From: Planosporangium spinosum
GTDB lineage: Bacteria > Actinomycetota > Actinomycetes > Mycobacteriales > Micromonosporaceae
NCBI RefSeq assembly: GCF_049999945.1
Contig: NZ_JBLYUB010000010.1
Coordinates: forward strand, 1-64,000
DNA length: 64,000 nucleotides
Direction: 5' to 3'
Shown: in pieces, positions 24,597 to 33,258 of the stretch
Position numbering within the stretch: the stretch's first letter is position 1
Layout: each line of letters opens with the position of its first letter
Made by a program: the position numbers and the translations under genes
Notes under the pieces: generated by a model
The model's database searches: none
Seen by the model: only the letters and a program-made list of their open reading frames with translations
What the model was told of the DNA's origin: nothing

Positions 24597-25472
24597 CTAG
24601 GAGACCGGGGCGGCGTCCGGCTGGTTTGTCCCGCGGTCCGTGGGGGGTTGGCGGGGTACGGGGGAGTCGCGGTCCCGGCGTCGGCCCAGGCGTTCGAGCG
24701 GCAGGAAGCTGGCCAGGGCCACCTGCTGCGGGATGAACGAGATGGTGACCGTTGCGAACACGGCCAGGTGGAATGCGTAGAAGAAGGTGACCACGACGGC
24801 CCGCCGTCGCCGCGGTACGGCGAACACCAGTGGGCTGCCCAGTTCGAACGCCATGATGCCGAACTGGGCGGCGACCAGCAGCCAGGGCAGCCCGGTGAGC
24901 GCCCGGCCCAGTTCGGTACCGCGGCGCAGCAGCGCCCAGTTCAGTGTGGCTCCGGTGACCCATCCAGGCCCGCCGAAGCGCAGTTTGGCCCAGGCTGCCA
25001 GGAAGTACGTGGCGACCGCCGCGAGTTGGGTCATGCGCAGCGCCCAGCCGCCGCGTTCGGTGTACCCGGTGTCGCGGTGCCGGGCCGGTCCGGCGGTCGG
25101 CAGTACGGCGAGCGCGACCAGCAGCGCGAACCGGTCGTGGTCGACCTTGCCGTAGCTCATCGCCACGACCATCCACTCGGTGTACAGGGCGAAGACGGTC
25201 CAGCCCAGCAGGCGCGGCGCTCGGCCGCTGGCCGCCGCGACCGCGGCGGGCAGGAGCAGCCAGTACACCGTGTCGACCAGTGGGCCGGTGGGAGTGGGTA
25301 GGTGCAGCAGCCGCCCCAGTAGCAGCGGGCGGTAGAACTCGCCGGGCACCTGGCCGTGGTGGCGTACCCACGGGGTGAAGACGACGAGATCGGCCGCGAT
25401 GAACAGGTACACGAGGGTGCGCAGCCAGGCGACCCGGGCGCGGGGTACCGGTTCGGTCAGCCAACCGGTCAC
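24597..25472 (-). CDS. HTTM-domain membrane protein (gamma-carboxylase-like)
   Basis: A 291-residue membrane protein with about six to seven hydrophobic segments and conserved family features (YLFIAADLVVFTPWV, ALYTEWMVVAMSYGKVDHDRF, KLRFGGPGWVTGATLNWALL, FFYAFHLAVF). The HTTM family is related to vitamin K-dependent gamma-carboxylases, but actinobacterial members lack a proven reaction. GTG 25472 overlaps the stop of the upstream gene in GTGA, so the two are coupled. The C-terminal 35 residues are charged and disordered. Confidence 0.82.
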   Translation of the reverse strand: MTGWLTEPVPRARVAWLRTLVYLFIAADLVVFTPWVRHHGQVPGEFYRPLLLGRLLHLPTPTGPLVDTVYWLLLPAAVAAASGRAPRLLGWTVFALYTEWMVVAMSYGKVDHDRFALLVALAVLPTAGPARHRDTGYTERGGWALRMTQLAAVATYFLAAWAKLRFGGPGWVTGATLNWALLRRGTELGRALTGLPWLLVAAQFGIMAFELGSPLVFAVPRRRRAVVVTFFYAFHLAVFATVTISFIPQQVALASFLPLERLGRRRDRDSPVPRQPPTDRGTNQPDAAPVS

Positions 25473-25912
25473 GGCCGCCACACCACGGTCGTGTCGTCCC
25501 AGGAGTGCCCGGTCGGCCGGCCGTCGCGTACCTCGTGCCAGCGCACCACGACACTGATCCGCACCAGTGGTGCGGCGCCCGGGTTGCGTCGCTGGTACGC
25601 CCGGGCCACGGTGGACAGCCGGGACGGGTTCGCGGCGAATCGGTCGAGCTGGCCTTCGATCTCGGCGCGGCGGATGCCGGTGTCGGTCTCGGTCAGCGTC
25701 CGTCGGTTGCCGGCCGTGTCGATCGCCTCGATCCGGGTATCGGCGACCGGGGCGTCGGGGTTGTCGGCGCTGGCGTACATCCGGAAGGGGCCGAAGGGGA
25801 AGTCGTCGTCGCTGCCCGCGACCGTGCCGGCCAGCAGCAGCCCCGCGACGGTCAGCGTGGCCACCATCCGCCACCGGCGGCCACGCTGGGTAAGAGAATC
25901 GGTGGGCGTCAT
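25469..25912 (-). CDS. hypothetical exported or membrane-anchored partner of the HTTM protein
   Basis: A 147-residue protein with one N-terminal hydrophobic segment (RMVATLTVAGLLLAGTVAG, about 15-33). An extracytoplasmic domain follows with FGPFRMYASADNP, RIEAIDTAGNRRTL and SVVVRWHEVRDGRPTGHSW. It is the first gene of a two-gene unit with the HTTM protein (4-base overlap). The pairing is typical: HTTM proteins are often encoded with a small protein containing an FPFxxFxMY segment. ATG 25912 has no clear ribosome site and may be leaderless. Function unknown. Confidence 0.7.
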   Translation of the reverse strand: MTPTDSLTQRGRRWRMVATLTVAGLLLAGTVAGSDDDFPFGPFRMYASADNPDAPVADTRIEAIDTAGNRRTLTETDTGIRRAEIEGQLDRFAANPSRLSTVARAYQRRNPGAAPLVRISVVVRWHEVRDGRPTGHSWDDTTVVWRP

Positions 25913-26188
25913 TTCACTTACAGCCCGTAGTGAGTTTTTGTGCACTTCTCGTAACCGACCCTCCGTGGCCTGCGCGGTAATGTCGAGATAAAACTTCACG
26001 ATTTGGTAACTGTGATCCGCGTCTCTATACGTAGCGTTGCGACACCGGGCAGGATTCTCCGCAACAGAGCGTGGGCGGCGGGTGCCGGGGAGGGCCCCGC
26101 CGTTCATTGCATTCTGTGGTCGACGTCTCCGTATCCGGTGTGGTTACCAGCGGGTAATGTCAGCTCCGGACGAGGGGAAGGGGTCGCG
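25913..26188. promoter_or_regulatory. divergent promoter region, no gene
   Basis: These 276 bases separate the leftward HTTM unit from the rightward MaoC gene. They are the most A+T-rich stretch in this part of the window (for example GATAAAACTTCACGATTTGG near 25986-26005). No convincing operator was found. Confidence 0.5.
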
Positions 26189-26689
26189 ATGCAGTTCGGT
26201 CGGTACTTCGAGGAATTCGAGGTCGGCGCGGTTTACCGGCATTGGCCCGGTAAAACGGTCACCGAGTACGACGACCACCTTTTCTGCCTGCTGACGATGA
26301 ACCACCACCCGCTGCACATGGACGCTCACTATGCCGAGACGTCCACGCATTTCAAGCGCAACGTGGTCGTCGGCAACTACATCTACTCGATTCTGCTCGG
26401 CATGTCCGTGCCCGACGTGTCCGGCAAGGCGATCGCCAACCTGGAGGTCGAGTCGTTGCGCCATGTCGCGCCGACCTTCCACGGCGACACGATCTACGGC
26501 GAGACGACCGTGCTCGACAAGCGGGAGTCGGAGTCGAAGCCCGACCGTGGCGTGGTCAGCGTGGAGACCCGCGGCTACAAGCAGGACGGCACCCTGGTCT
26601 GCGTGTTCCGCCGCCGGGTGATGGTGCCCAAGAAGGAGTTCGCGGGGCCGGAGCAGCCCAGCTTCCCGGAGCCCAAGGCCACCTCCTGA
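26189..26689 (+). CDS. MaoC-family dehydratase (mesaconyl-CoA hydratase candidate)
   Basis: A 166-residue hot-dog-fold hydratase. The hydratase-2 motif region reads YDDHLFCLLTMNHHPLHMDA, supplying the Asp and His pair, then a NYIYSILLGMSVPD helix and a second strand set (YGETTVLDKRES). Length and sequence style fit the MaoC proteins encoded beside the ethylmalonyl-CoA pathway genes of Streptomyces. Here it is about 10 kb from the lyase and 6 kb from the acyl-CoA dehydrogenase. GAGGGGAAGG precedes ATG 26189. The reaction is inference; other (R)-specific enoyl-CoA hydratase roles are possible. Confidence 0.83.
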   Translation: MQFGRYFEEFEVGAVYRHWPGKTVTEYDDHLFCLLTMNHHPLHMDAHYAETSTHFKRNVVVGNYIYSILLGMSVPDVSGKAIANLEVESLRHVAPTFHGDTIYGETTVLDKRESESKPDRGVVSVETRGYKQDGTLVCVFRRRVMVPKKEFAGPEQPSFPEPKATS

Positions 26690-26854
26690 CGCCTGCGCGC
26701 CGGTGACGTGATCGCCGTACCCGGGTGCCCCGACCGCCGCGTCCGGGTGCCCCGACCGCCGCGTCCTGTCGGCCGCCGGGGCCGCCGGCCCGCGGTGCCG
26801 GGCTGCGACGATCATGCTCGCCGGCGCGCCTATGCTGAGCGCGGGAGGGTCGTC

Positions 26855-27331
26855 ATGCCGCACCATCCACCAGGCCGGTCAACCGTCGCGCTGTCGTTTC
26901 CGCGGGCGGAGTGGGATCTCCTGGTTCGGTTACCCGGTCGGGTACTGATCGCCGCCACGCTGGTCGCGCGGGACCGACCCACGCACACCGTCGCCGAGAA
27001 CCTTGCCGGCGTCGAGGCGATCGCGGCCGGCCGGACCGCGCCCGGCCACCTGCTGCACGACGTGGTGGCGGCGATCTACGCCGAGCAGGTCGACGACATC
27101 GACCCGGCGGAGTTCGCCGACCCGCGGTCGGGCATCGCCCGCGTGCTCGCCGACTGCCGCACCGCCGTCCGGATCCTCGAACGGCGCGGTGCCACCGGGG
27201 ACGCCGCCGCCTACCGGGACTGGCTGGTCGACATCGCCGCCGCGGTCTGTTCCGCGGCGCGGGTGCGCGGCCGCGCCGCGCCGGCCGAGCAGCGCTTCCT
27301 CGCCGACCTGGCGCTGGCGTTGATCGTCTGA
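26855..27331 (+). CDS. hypothetical alpha-helical protein
   Basis: A 158-residue, mostly helical protein with no recognised domain. A repeated pattern of small residues and Arg (FPRAEWDLLVRLPGRVLIAATL, then a helix from EAIAAGRTAPGHLL and a C-terminal AAPAEQRFLADLALALIV) suggests a four-helix fold related to TerB- or tellurite-like helical bundles, but this is not secure. The ATG is preceded by GGGAGGG. It lies 18 bases before the RNA methyltransferase gene, probably one transcript. Confidence 0.65.
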   Translation: MPHHPPGRSTVALSFPRAEWDLLVRLPGRVLIAATLVARDRPTHTVAENLAGVEAIAAGRTAPGHLLHDVVAAIYAEQVDDIDPAEFADPRSGIARVLADCRTAVRILERRGATGDAAAYRDWLVDIAAAVCSAARVRGRAAPAEQRFLADLALALIV

Positions 27332-27349
27332 ACCCGTACCTTTGCCGTC

Positions 27350-27979
27350 GTGAGTGAAACCGTGGAGGTCGAGCCCGCGGTCGGCGTCGGCCCGTGGGTG
27401 GGGCCGTGGCCGGTCGAGCCGCACTACGATCCGGAACTGCTGGCGGCCGGTGACCGCCGCAACGTCGTCGACCGGTACCGCTACTGGCGGGTCGACGCGA
27501 TCATCGCCGACCTCGACACCCACCGCCACGACTTCCACGTGGCGATCGAGAACTGGCAGCACGACCTGAACATCGGCACGGTCGTACGCAACGCGAACGC
27601 GTTCCTGGCCGCGGCGGTGCACATCGTCGGCCGGCGCCGCTGGAACCGGCGCGGCGCGATGGTGACCGACCGGTACCAGCACGTGCGCTACCACGAGACG
27701 ATCAGGGACCTGCTGGCCTGGGCGCACAGCGAGGACCTGACGGTCGTCGGGATCGACAACCTGCCCGGGGCGTCACCGCTGGAGTCGGTCGTCCTGCCCC
27801 GCCGGTGCGTGCTGCTCTTCGGCCAGGAGGGCCCGGGACTGTCCGACGCCGCCCGGGCCGCCTGCGACCGGGTGTACTCGATCGCCCAGTACGGCTCGAC
27901 GCGCTCGATCAACGCCGGCGTGGCCAGCGGGATCGCTATGCACGCGTGGATCCGCGCCCATGCCGGTCCGCCGCGGTGA
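27350..27979 (+). CDS. TrmH/SpoU-family RNA methyltransferase
   Basis: A 209-residue SPOUT methyltransferase that methylates 2'-OH of tRNA or rRNA with SAM. All three trefoil-knot motifs are present: motif 1 NIGTVVRNANAFLA, motif 2 CVLLFGQEGPGLS and motif 3 YGSTRSINAGVASGIAM. The N-terminal 60 residues (PHYDPELLAAGDRRNVVDRY) are an extension seen in actinobacterial members. The start is GTG 27350. The target nucleotide is not predictable. Confidence 0.9.
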   Translation: MSETVEVEPAVGVGPWVGPWPVEPHYDPELLAAGDRRNVVDRYRYWRVDAIIADLDTHRHDFHVAIENWQHDLNIGTVVRNANAFLAAAVHIVGRRRWNRRGAMVTDRYQHVRYHETIRDLLAWAHSEDLTVVGIDNLPGASPLESVVLPRRCVLLFGQEGPGLSDAARAACDRVYSIAQYGSTRSINAGVASGIAMHAWIRAHAGPPR

Positions 27980-28082
27980 CGCCGGTGTACCGCGCCGGGG
28001 ATCAGCTACTGGGGCAAACCGTACGAGACACCTTCGTGTCGTCGGCTTGACTGCCCGGTGACCGCGACGCACCGTAGTCACT

Positions 28083-28751
28083 ATGGGTGTGGCGGTGAGC
28101 TGTCCCAGGTGCGGCGGTCGGGTCCGGCCGCCCGACCTGATGAACAGTGCCTGGCGGTGTGACATCGACGGTCCGGTACTGCCGTTCCACGTTGCCGAGC
28201 ACATCAACGCCGAGATCGTCGAGACCGCCGTCGCCAAGGTGGCGGCGGGCGGTGCGCCGACGCCCACGCCGCTGTGGGCCCTGTGGCCACTGCCGTCCGG
28301 CTGGACGGTGACCGGCGTCGGCTGGGCCGGCGACTGCCGCTCCGGGGTGCGCGCCACCGCCCTCGCCTGTAGCGGCCCGGCTCCGGTCGACCGCGGCCCG
28401 GCCGACCTCCTCCTGGTGGCCGAGGAGCCCGGCGTCGGGCTCGGCGCGCGGTTCGCCGGCATCCCGGGCCCCGATCCGGGCCCGTACCTCGAGGGCGTGT
28501 TCGACGGCTCGCCGCCGCACGCGAAGGTGCGGGCCGCCGGGTGGCCGACCGCGCTGTGGTCGGTGAAATCCGCCGACGACCGCTCGGCGTACGTCGGCGA
28601 GGCCAAGGGCATGTGGTTGTACGCGGTCGCGTGGCCGGCCTCCGCCGGGTACCTGGTGGCGGAGGATTTGTCACTCTGTGACCTGGTGGAGTTACTCCCG
28701 AGTGAACTTGTTTTTGGGGCCCCGTCGCCCTATCTCCACGGTTCCGCATAG
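28083..28751 (+). CDS. DUF6758-like protein with N-terminal zinc-ribbon half
   Basis: A 222-residue protein of a conserved but uncharacterised actinobacterial family. It opens with CPRCGGRVRPPDL, a CxxC metal-binding pair, with a second Cys in WRCDIDGPV. The remainder is a soluble domain with HAKVRAAGWPTALWSVKSAD and MWLYAVAWPASAGYLVAEDL. It is upstream of a small membrane protein and a PH-domain protein. No function is assigned. Confidence 0.75.
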   Translation: MGVAVSCPRCGGRVRPPDLMNSAWRCDIDGPVLPFHVAEHINAEIVETAVAKVAAGGAPTPTPLWALWPLPSGWTVTGVGWAGDCRSGVRATALACSGPAPVDRGPADLLLVAEEPGVGLGARFAGIPGPDPGPYLEGVFDGSPPHAKVRAAGWPTALWSVKSADDRSAYVGEAKGMWLYAVAWPASAGYLVAEDLSLCDLVELLPSELVFGAPSPYLHGSA

Positions 28752-28881
28752 CTCGGCATAGGCGTACACCACTAGGATCGGGGTAGCCGGACGGATGAGT
28801 GAACATTCACCCTGAGGCGCCCTGTTGATACGGTGAGTTGGCCGCGGCACGACACCGAGGCCGTGGGGAGGGAAGGCCGAG

Positions 28882-29040
28882 ATGGTCAAGAAGGTCCTCA
28901 CCTGGGCTTCCGTTGCATTCTTGGTGTTCTTCATTGCTTATCGCCCGGCTTCCGCCGCCCAGGTGGTGAAGTCCCTCGGCAGCGGCATCGTCGACATCGG
29001 ATCGGGCTTCGGTGACTTCTTCACGAGGCTCGTCAGCTGA
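28882..29040 (+). CDS. small exported or single-span protein, 52 residues
   Basis: ATG 28882 is preceded by GGGAGGGAAGG. The product has a basic start (MVKKVLT), one hydrophobic helix (WASVAFLVFFIAYRPASAA) that could be a signal peptide with an ASA cleavage-like site, and a short Gly/Ser-rich amphipathic tail (GSGIVDIGSGFGDFFTRL). It lies 2 bases upstream of the PH-domain gene, strongly suggesting one operon. Similar small proteins precede this PH-domain gene in other actinomycetes, from memory. Function unknown. Confidence 0.75.
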   Translation: MVKKVLTWASVAFLVFFIAYRPASAAQVVKSLGSGIVDIGSGFGDFFTRLVS

Positions 29041-29042
29041 CG

Positions 29043-29852
29043 ATGACGACGCCGGAGCCGCCCGACGGGGACGAGCCCTCCCGTCGCTGGCAAGACCAGG
29101 ACACCGAGCAGTTCTCCCGGCCACCGGTGGACGAGCCGGCGGAGGCGCGCGCCGGCGGATACGGTGGCGTCGGGGCGGGCGGCGCCTACTACGTCGTCGA
29201 CGAGCCACTCCCACTCACTGAGGAGGAGTTGGCCGGCCTGCGGGGCGAGCCGGTCGCTCCGCCGGTGCTGACCACCCGACGGGTCATGCCGCTGGAGGAC
29301 GAGCCGAGCGGGGTGGTCCAGCGGTACCTGTTCCCCACCGAGAAGTTCCGTGGCGAGTGGAAGCGCCACTGGGTCCAGCTCGGTAAGGAGATCGCCATCG
29401 GCCTCGTGGTGACGATCGTCATGGGGTACGCGACCGGGTTCATGGCCAAGCACAACATCCCCAGCGGCGTCACCATCGTCATCCTGCTCTGGCTCTTCGT
29501 GATGGTCTGGCTCGGCTGGCGCGTCGGCGACTGGTGGTTCGACCGGTTCATCCTCACCAACAAGCGGGTCATGGTCGTCAGTGGCATCGTCACCCGCAAC
29601 GTGGCGATGATGCCCCTGACGCGGGTCACCGACATGAAGTACGTGCAGTCGCCCCTGGGCCGGCTCCTCAACTACGGCAGCTTCGAACTGGAGTCCGCCG
29701 GCCAGGAACAGGCCCTGCGCAAGGTCGCGAACCTTCCCAACCCCAATGAGCTGTACTTGCGCATCGTCGAGGAGATGTACGAGCCGGAGGCGGTGGAGGC
29801 CCGGTTGGGCCGCGCCACCGAGGGCGAGTACGGCGAGGACGACGGCACCTGA
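29043..29852 (+). CDS. PH-domain (bPH2-type) membrane protein
   Basis: A 269-residue protein. The first 110 residues are acidic and disordered. Two membrane helices follow (IAIGLVVTIVMGYATGFMA and VTIVILLWLFVMVWLGWRVG). The C-terminal bacterial PH-like domain holds RFILTNKRVMVVSGIVTRN and RVTDMKYVQSPLGRLLNYGS, a very typical bPH2 sequence. Such domains are cytoplasmic and may oligomerise at the membrane. The gene begins 2 bases after the small-protein gene. Confidence 0.87.
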   Translation: MTTPEPPDGDEPSRRWQDQDTEQFSRPPVDEPAEARAGGYGGVGAGGAYYVVDEPLPLTEEELAGLRGEPVAPPVLTTRRVMPLEDEPSGVVQRYLFPTEKFRGEWKRHWVQLGKEIAIGLVVTIVMGYATGFMAKHNIPSGVTIVILLWLFVMVWLGWRVGDWWFDRFILTNKRVMVVSGIVTRNVAMMPLTRVTDMKYVQSPLGRLLNYGSFELESAGQEQALRKVANLPNPNELYLRIVEEMYEPEAVEARLGRATEGEYGEDDGT

Positions 29853-29964
29853 CGGGCCGACCGACAGGCCGGCACCGACACGGCATGCGAATCTGTCCAT
29901 TCCCGCTGACAACCTTTCCGGTACCCCAGCGCGTTGTGTGGGTACATCGGAGGAAGGAGTCGGC

Positions 29965-30522
29965 GTGGCGCCACCGGCCAGCGACCTGGACGTGGAGTTC
30001 CGCGAGTTCGTCGCGGCCCGCTCCACGGCCCTTCTGCGCACCGCTTACCTGCTGTCGGGGGACTGGGGTGCCGCGGAGGACCTGCTCCAGGTCGCCCTGA
30101 CCAAGACCTATCTCGCCTGGCGTCGGCTCGGTCACATCGAAGCGGTCGAGCCGTACACGCGCCGGGTGCTGGTCACCACCGCCACCAGCTGGTGGCGGCG
30201 CCGGTGGCACGGCGAGCGCCCCACGGAGGTGCTGCCGGAGCGTGCGGAGCCGGACGGCCTGGACGCGCGGCTCGAACGGGACGCGCTGTGGGCGCAGGTG
30301 AAGGAACTGCCGGCCCGTCAGCGGGCCGTGCTGGTGCTGCGCTTCTACGAAGATCTTTCCGAAGTGGATACCGCCACGCTGCTCGGCGTGTCGGTCGGCA
30401 CGGTCAAGAGCCAGTGCTCCCGTGCCCTCGCCACGCTCCGCAAGCGCATGGGCGAGCAGGGCATCGAACCGGCGGCGGGCCCGGAGCGCGCCGCGCCGCG
30501 AATGGAGGGGACACTCCGGTGA
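29965..30522 (+). CDS. SigE-family ECF sigma factor
   Basis: A 185-residue sigma factor of the actinobacterial SigE-family ECF group. Region 2 reads LRTAYLLSGDWGAAEDLLQV, with RLGHIEAVEPYTRRVLV after it. Region 4 contains RQRAVLVLRFYEDLSEVDTA followed by the helix-turn-helix VSVGTVKSQCSRAL. GTG 29965 is behind the strong site GGAGGAAGGAG. The downstream membrane protein gene starts in its stop codon (GTGA), so that protein is the natural candidate regulator, though it lacks a zinc anti-sigma motif. Confidence 0.9.
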   Translation: MAPPASDLDVEFREFVAARSTALLRTAYLLSGDWGAAEDLLQVALTKTYLAWRRLGHIEAVEPYTRRVLVTTATSWWRRRWHGERPTEVLPERAEPDGLDARLERDALWAQVKELPARQRAVLVLRFYEDLSEVDTATLLGVSVGTVKSQCSRALATLRKRMGEQGIEPAAGPERAAPRMEGTLR

Positions 30523-31691
30523 CCATGCTTGAGGACGAGCTGCGCGCCACCTTCTCCGGCCGGGTGGCCGAGGTGCCGCCTGTCCGCGACCGGGCCGGTA
30601 CGGCCATCGCCCGGGGTCGCGCCGTGCGGCGGCGACACCGGATCACCGCCGGTGCGGCCGCCGTCGTCGCGGTCGCGGTGGTGCTCTCCGGCGCCTGGTT
30701 CGGCGGTTGGCGGGCGGGCGGGCAGTCGGAGCAGCGGGCCCGGCTGGCCGCCCCGGGGGTACCGACCGGCTCGGCCCGCCCCTCCCACCAGATCCGCCTG
30801 GACCTGGTGGTGGGCGGTGAGCTGCGCCCGGCGGGCGGCGCGCCGATCCGGCTGCCCGGCACGGGCGACGTGTACGACGCGGTCCGGACGGACGAAGGCT
30901 GGCTGGTGGTACGCGGCGCCAAGGCCACCCACCAGCTGTGGCAGGTCAGCGGCAAGGGGCAGGCGGCCCTGCTGATCGACGCCCTGCCGACGAACTTCGT
31001 GATCGCCGACGACGGGCGGTCGATCGCGTACCAGCAGGGGAACACGGTGACCGTGCAGACGATCGGCAACGGCACGGCGTCCCTCAAGGCGTCCTTCCAG
31101 GTGCCCGGCACCGACGGGTCCCAGGGGCGTACCGGTGCCGAACTGGTGGGCTGGGCCGGCGGGCGGTTGGTGATCGGCAACCGGGCGGGACTCGACTACC
31201 AGGGATTCGATCTGCTCGACATCTCCAGCGAGTCGTACACGCCGACGTTCAACCCCGCGGTGACCGGCGTTTACGTCGCCACGCCGGACGTCCGGTACGT
31301 GGTCGGTGCGACCAGGGACAACGGCACCGGTCAGACCTGTGCGGCCAGGCTCGACCCGGCGGCCGGGTTCACCGTCGTCGACCGGGTGTGCGGCCAGCCG
31401 TACCTGAGCGTCGACTGGCACGCGGTGTCACCGGACGGGCGGCGGTTCCTCGCCCTGGTCGAGCAGGAGGTCGGCATCGCGGACGCCGCGACCGGTGTCC
31501 TGGTCGCCAGGGTGCCGGCGACCAACGGGATGTGGCCGGCGGTGCCGGTGTGGGTCGACTCCGGCACCTTCGTCGTCGCCGGGGACAACCGGCTGCTGGA
31601 GGTCGACGTGGCCGACCCCGGGCACCCGCGGGAGCTGCCGGTGCCGTCCACATCAGAACGGTGGTTGGTGGTCGCGCGGGCCGGCGGGTGA
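30519..31691 (+). CDS. membrane-anchored protein coupled to the SigE-family sigma factor
   Basis: A 390-residue protein. A short cytoplasmic N-terminus (MLEDELRATFSGRVAEVPPV) resembles the start of SigE-linked regulators. One membrane helix follows (ITAGAAAVVAVAVVLSGAWF, about 43-63), then an extracytoplasmic beta-rich domain of 300 residues with propeller-like repeats (IADDGRSIAYQQGN, WHAVSPDGRRFLAL, WVDSGTFVVAGDN). No HxxxCxxC zinc motif is present. The start overlaps the sigma stop in GTGA. It may anchor or sense for the sigma factor; that is inference from coupling alone. Confidence 0.8.
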   Translation: MTMLEDELRATFSGRVAEVPPVRDRAGTAIARGRAVRRRHRITAGAAAVVAVAVVLSGAWFGGWRAGGQSEQRARLAAPGVPTGSARPSHQIRLDLVVGGELRPAGGAPIRLPGTGDVYDAVRTDEGWLVVRGAKATHQLWQVSGKGQAALLIDALPTNFVIADDGRSIAYQQGNTVTVQTIGNGTASLKASFQVPGTDGSQGRTGAELVGWAGGRLVIGNRAGLDYQGFDLLDISSESYTPTFNPAVTGVYVATPDVRYVVGATRDNGTGQTCAARLDPAAGFTVVDRVCGQPYLSVDWHAVSPDGRRFLALVEQEVGIADAATGVLVARVPATNGMWPAVPVWVDSGTFVVAGDNRLLEVDVADPGHPRELPVPSTSERWLVVARAGG

Positions 31692-31731
31692 GCCGAAGGC
31701 CGACCGGCCGCATGACGTAGCGTCGACCTTG

Positions 31732-32580
31732 ATGCGAGTTGACCTGCACACCCACTCCACGGCCAGTGACGGCACGCTGAGCCCGGCGGAGCTGATGACC
31801 GCGGCGGCCGCCGCCGGGCTGGACGTCGTCGCCATCACCGACCACGACACGACCAGAGGCTGGGACGCCGCCCGGGAGGCGCTGCCGAAGGGCCTGACCC
31901 TGGTGCCCGGCGCGGAGCTGTCCTGCCGCTGGTACGGCTCGGACCAGACGATCGCGTTGCACCTGCTCGCCTACCTGTTCGACCCGACGGACCCCGCGTT
32001 GAGCGCGGAGCTGGCCGCGGTACGGGCCGACCGGGAGCGGCGCGCCCAGCGGATGGTCGACCTGATGCGCGCCGACGGCATCGACGTGACGTGGGACGAG
32101 ATCGTCCACTACGCCGCGGGCGGTACCGTCGGCCGCCCGCACCTGGCCCAGGCGCTCATCCGGCGCGGGCTGGCCGGCAGCGTCTCCGAGGCGTTCGGCA
32201 GCCACCTGCTCGGGGCCCGGTACCGGTTGCCCAAGCACGACATCGACGTGTTCGACGCGCTGCGGCTGGTCCACGACGCGGGCGGGGTGACGGTGTTCGC
32301 CCACCCGCACGCGCGCCGGCGGGGGCTGGTCGTGCCGGACGAGGCGATCGCGCAGATGGCGGCAGCGGGGCTGTTCGGGCTGGAAGCCGACCACGAGGAC
32401 CATACGCCCGCCGAGCGCGCGCACGTGCGGGCCCTCGCCGCCGACCTCGGGCTCGTGGTGACCGGGTCCAGTGACTTCCACGGCACCAACAAGACCGTGC
32501 CGCTGGGCGCCTGTACGACCGCGCCGGAGGTGTACGAGCGGATCATCGGGGCGGCAAAAGGGTACGATCCGGTGCAATGA
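31732..32580 (+). CDS. PHP-domain phosphoesterase (RNase AM/YciV-like)
   Basis: A 282-residue metal-dependent phosphoesterase with the PHP motifs DLHTHSTASDGT (residues 3-14), VVAITDHDTTRGW, a helical insert, VFAHPHARRRG and VVTGSSDFHG. The E. coli homologue trims 5' ends of rRNA and degrades 3'-phosphoadenosine 5'-phosphate. ATG 31732 lacks a ribosome site and may be read from a leaderless transcript. The marC-type gene starts in its stop codon (ATGA). Confidence 0.87.
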   Translation: MRVDLHTHSTASDGTLSPAELMTAAAAAGLDVVAITDHDTTRGWDAAREALPKGLTLVPGAELSCRWYGSDQTIALHLLAYLFDPTDPALSAELAAVRADRERRAQRMVDLMRADGIDVTWDEIVHYAAGGTVGRPHLAQALIRRGLAGSVSEAFGSHLLGARYRLPKHDIDVFDALRLVHDAGGVTVFAHPHARRRGLVVPDEAIAQMAAAGLFGLEADHEDHTPAERAHVRALAADLGLVVTGSSDFHGTNKTVPLGACTTAPEVYERIIGAAKGYDPVQ

Positions 32581-33188
32581 ACACAAAATTGCTCGGCGAG
32601 GTACTGGTCACCCTCTTCGTGATCATGGACCCGCCCGGCATGGTGCCCATCTTCCTCGCCATGACGGGGAAGTTGCCGGCGCGGGCGCGTAACCAGGCGG
32701 CCTGGCAGGCGGTCGCGCTGGCCGGCGGCGTCATCGTGGTCTTCGCGGTCGCCGGGCAGCAGATCCTGCGATACCTCGGCATCGACCTGCCGGCCCTGCA
32801 AGGGGCCGGTGGCCTGCTGCTTCTGCTGGTCGCGCTGGAGTTGCTGACCGGCAAGGCCGACGACCCGTCCTCCCAGCAGACGACCTCCAACATCGCCCTC
32901 GTGCCGCTGGGTACACCGCTGCTGGCCGGCCCCGGTGCGATCGTGGCGACGATGCTGTTCGTGCGGCGGTCGCACGAAGGCGGCGACTACGCCGCCATCG
33001 CGCTGGGGATGGTGGTCGTGCTGCTGCTGGTCTGGCTGGCGCTGCGGTTCTCCGGCGTCATCGTGCGGGTGCTGCGCCCCAGCGGCATCGAGGTGCTCAC
33101 CCGGATCGCCGGCCTACTGGTCGCCGCGATCGCGGTGCAGCTGATCGCGGACGCGGCGGCCGCGTTCATCCGTGCCTACACGCACTGA
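32577..33188 (+). CDS. MarC-family integral membrane protein
   Basis: A 203-residue protein with six hydrophobic segments matching the MarC family (LLGEVLVTLFVIMDPPGMVP at the N-terminus, then GGLLLLLVALELLTGK and TPLLAGPGAIVATMLFV). Despite the name, the family is not a proven multidrug exporter; its role is unknown. The ATGA overlap shows translational coupling to the PHP gene. Confidence 0.87.
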   Translation: MNTKLLGEVLVTLFVIMDPPGMVPIFLAMTGKLPARARNQAAWQAVALAGGVIVVFAVAGQQILRYLGIDLPALQGAGGLLLLLVALELLTGKADDPSSQQTTSNIALVPLGTPLLAGPGAIVATMLFVRRSHEGGDYAAIALGMVVVLLLVWLALRFSGVIVRVLRPSGIEVLTRIAGLLVAAIAVQLIADAAAAFIRAYTH

Positions 33189-33258
33189 GCCCGTACCCGC
33201 GCGGGCCGGACCGCTTCTGCTCCGGCTGAGCCCCTTCGGCTCCGGGTGGTCGCCCGGC

